Below, piece by piece: positions 61,336 through 64,000 of a stretch of DNA of 64,000 nt (positions are counted from its first letter, which is position 1; each line of letters starts with the position of its first letter). The translations under genes and the position numbers were made by a program. Source of the DNA: Prevotella sp. (GTDB lineage: Bacteria; Bacteroidota; Bacteroidia; Bacteroidales; Bacteroidaceae); contig JALCDQ010000003.1 in assembly GCA_022641735.1 (NCBI GenBank), positions 186,001 through 250,000 on the forward strand. Reading direction: 5' to 3'. The notes under the pieces are model-generated. The model had not been told where the DNA came from, did not search any database, and worked only from the letters and a program-made list of their open reading frames with translations.

Positions 61336-62246
61336 AATGCTAATATTTGTTTTATCTTTTCTTCCATCGGAAGAGAAGCCTCTATCCAGTGAATAGTAAA
61401 GCCTCTACGCTCCATTCCTCTAAACCAAGTCATCTGGCGTTTGGCAAACTGATGGATAGCTGTCTCAAGCCCATGGAACATTTCTTCATAACTGGTCTTC
61501 CCGATAACGTATTCTGTAATATATTTATATTCAAGACCATAATAGATAAGGTCATCTGCAGGGACTTCTTTATTTAATAGTCCTCTGATTTCCTCTATCA
61601 TTCCGCTTTCCAGCCTTTGTTTCAGACGGTGAGTTATCTTCTCTCTTCGCAACTCTCTATCGATATTCACTCCGATGATAAGGGAATCTATCGGGGGCAT
61701 TGAGCGTAAAGATGTGGGATGGTCAAGGTTGTATTTCTCTATTTCAATTGCTCTTATGGCACGTTGACAAGAATCCACATCAGTCTTATTGTGCATATTG
61801 GAGCCTGTCTTATGCTTCAATTCTTCTAATAAAGAGGTCAGTTCTTGCAACGATTTTCCTTCAAGAGACTCGCGCAATGACTGATTTTGAGGAACTGGCG
61901 AAAGGGCGTAACCCTTCAAAACAGCCTCTATATACAAGCCTGTCCCTCCACAAAGGATAGGCAATTTTCCTCTCGAGCAGATATCAGAATAAGCCTCATG
62001 GAAGTCTTTCTGATATTCATAAAGATTATATTTACTGCCTGGTTCTGCTATGTCTATCAGATGATACGGTATCTTATGACCATTGATTTCATAGTCATCC
62101 AAGTCCTTTCCTGTCCCTATATCCATGCCTCGATACACCTGTCGAGAGTCGGCACTGATAATCTCAGCATCGAGTTGCAAAGCCAAATGTGAAGCAAGCG
62201 TTGTCTTTCCACTGGCTGTAGGTCCAAGTATGGTTATCATCTTCAT
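61326..62246 (-). CDS. miaA: tRNA dimethylallyltransferase
   Basis: 306 residues from ATG 62246 (MKMITILGPTASGKTTLASHLA, P-loop included); a second Met at 62240 is possible, and a longer frame starts upstream of the promoter. Transfers dimethylallyl to A37 of tRNAs reading UNN. SADSRQVYRGMDIGTGK, GGTGLYIEAVLKG, RAIRAIEI and KRQMTWFRGM are signatures. Cotranscribed with the lipid kinase. Confidence 0.96.
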   Translation of the reverse strand: MKMITILGPTASGKTTLASHLALQLDAEIISADSRQVYRGMDIGTGKDLDDYEINGHKIPYHLIDIAEPGSKYNLYEYQKDFHEAYSDICSRGKLPILCGGTGLYIEAVLKGYALSPVPQNQSLRESLEGKSLQELTSLLEELKHKTGSNMHNKTDVDSCQRAIRAIEIEKYNLDHPTSLRSMPPIDSLIIGVNIDRELRREKITHRLKQRLESGMIEEIRGLLNKEVPADDLIYYGLEYKYITEYVIGKTSYEEMFHGLETAIHQFAKRQMTWFRGMERRGFTIHWIEASLPMEEKIKQILALWQ

Positions 62247-62252
62247 CGAATG

Positions 62253-62260
62253 CAAATATA
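62253..62260 (-). promoter_or_regulatory. -7 promoter element for miaA, near-leaderless
   Basis: The minus strand reads TATATTTG, then CATTCG, then the ATG at 62246. It directly follows the U tract of the gapA terminator. Confidence 0.68.
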
Positions 62261-62262
62261 AA

Positions 62263-62294
62263 CAAAAAAAGCCGCCCTGCAAAGCAAGACGGCT
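62263..62294 (-). terminator. Intrinsic terminator of gapA
   Basis: On the minus strand AGCCG and CGGCT pair around a 15-nt loop and are followed by seven U, 25 bp past the gapA stop. The stem is short but well placed. Confidence 0.7.
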
Positions 62295-62318
62295 ATTTTT
62301 TATAATTTACGCAACAAT

Positions 62319-63479
<1,161 letters not shown>

Positions 63480-63578
63480 CTAAAAGGGCGGATTTTTATG
63501 ATTTGCCCCTTTTATTGCTGAGAGTGATAACTCGAGGTGGCAAAATGAGAACATTATTAATTATAACAATATAAGTAA

Positions 63579-64000
63579 ATGGGTAAATTACTAAATGAAT
63601 TCAAAGAGTTTGCTGTGAAAGGCAACGCTGTAGACATGGCTGTAGGTGTTATCATCGGAGCTGCCTTCGGCAAAATCGTTTCTTCTATCGTCAACGACAT
63701 CATCATGCCTCCTATTGGATGGCTCATCGGGGGTGTCAACTTTGCAGAACTTAAGGTCACGCTGCCTCCGATGGAGATTCCAGGAGTGGAAAAAATGGCT
63801 TCTGCTACCATTAATTATGGTAACTTCATTCAAAATCTCTTGGATTTCATCATCATTGCCTTCTGCGTTTTCCTGTTAGTAAAGGCTATCAACAAACTTG
63901 CCAGAAAGAAAAAAGAACCTGCAGAGTCAGCTCCAGCACCCGTTCCAACAGAAGAAGAGAATCTCCTTACTGAGATTCGAGACTTGCTGAAAAACAAGTA
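63579..64000 (+). CDS. mscL: Large-conductance mechanosensitive channel MscL (stop codon cut by window edge)
   Basis: 140 complete codons, then TA at the window end, presumably the start of the stop codon. It begins [20 protein letters not shown]; the first helix [31 protein letters not shown] and the second helix [23 protein letters not shown] flank a periplasmic loop, and a charged C-terminal helix ([16 protein letters not shown]) ends it. Homopentameric inner-membrane valve that opens under osmotic downshock. Divergent from gapA. Confidence 0.95.
   Translation, partial: MGKLLNEFKEFAVKGNAVDMAVGVIIGAAFGKIVSSIVNDIIMPPIGWLIGGVNFAELKVTLPPMEIPGVEKMASATINYGNFIQNLLDFIIIAFCVFLLVKAINKLARKKKEPAESAPAPVPTEEENLLTEIRDLLKNK

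Overview
The window is a stretch of chromosome from a member of the Bacteroidales, most likely Prevotellaceae (Prevotella/Segatella-like). The evidence is Bacteroidetes-type promoters (TAnnTTTG, usually TACCTTTG or TATCTTTGC) in front of most transcription units, few Shine-Dalgarno sequences, and gene neighbourhoods typical of the group: rseC-rnfBCDGEA, dnaN-exonuclease-DUF4835-recN, a glycogen cluster with GH57 and archaeal-type debranching enzyme, and class III fructose-bisphosphatase. No prophage, insertion sequence or CRISPR array is visible. Most of the window reads as ordinary core genome.

Layout. 1-1.8 kb: 3' part of htpG, two identical tRNA-Arg(ACG) facing two identical tRNA-Asp(GTC). 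1.9-6.7 kb (minus): cstA-like carrier, outer-membrane protein, recR, a membrane protein, a glycosyltransferase and a GNAT acetyltransferase. 6.7-10.3 kb (plus): a GHL10/DUF187 glycosidase and an AspT/YidE-type transporter. 10.7-13.3 kb (minus): rfbC, ugd and a DUF4738 lipoprotein. 13.5-25.5 kb (plus): an HU/SPOR and an FHA protein, then hisH, a fused hisA-hisF gene, hisIE, ftsE, lysC, lysA, two glycosyltransferase-like genes and fbp. 25.7-33.4 kb: DUF3127 protein (minus), then dnaN, an exonuclease, a secreted unknown, DUF4835, recN and a TPR protein with a degenerate protease domain. 33.4-38.4 kb: tRNA-Arg(TCT), a rhamnose-mutarotase-like gene, a PafA-type phosphatase, rpsP and galE. 38.5-43.9 kb (minus): the Rnf ion-pumping complex. 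44-46 kb: a small acidic protein and a second GHL10 enzyme. 46.7-53.4 kb (minus): complete trpDCFABEG operon preceded by a leader peptide with three consecutive Trp codons and an intrinsic terminator. 53.7-55.1 kb: a 41-residue ORF, rpe and a sigma factor. 55.4-63.4 kb (minus): glycogen cluster (GH57, GT4, debranching enzyme), lipid kinase, miaA and gapA; then mscL (plus), which runs into the right edge.

The most unusual features are non-coding. Seven intergenic sites carry exactly four tandem units of 22 bp (88 bp in total), each unit an imperfect palindrome of the form GTAAA-N9-TTTAC plus a 3-nt spacer. Four of them begin 1-12 nt after a stop codon. Two further sites have the same 22-bp period with different core sequences. 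Two of the seven lie inside diverged copies of a ~400-bp non-coding element at 33.75 and 46.2 kb. The trp attenuator and the hisA-hisF fusion are the other main points of interest. Motif assignments come from reading the sequence; no database search or folding program was run.
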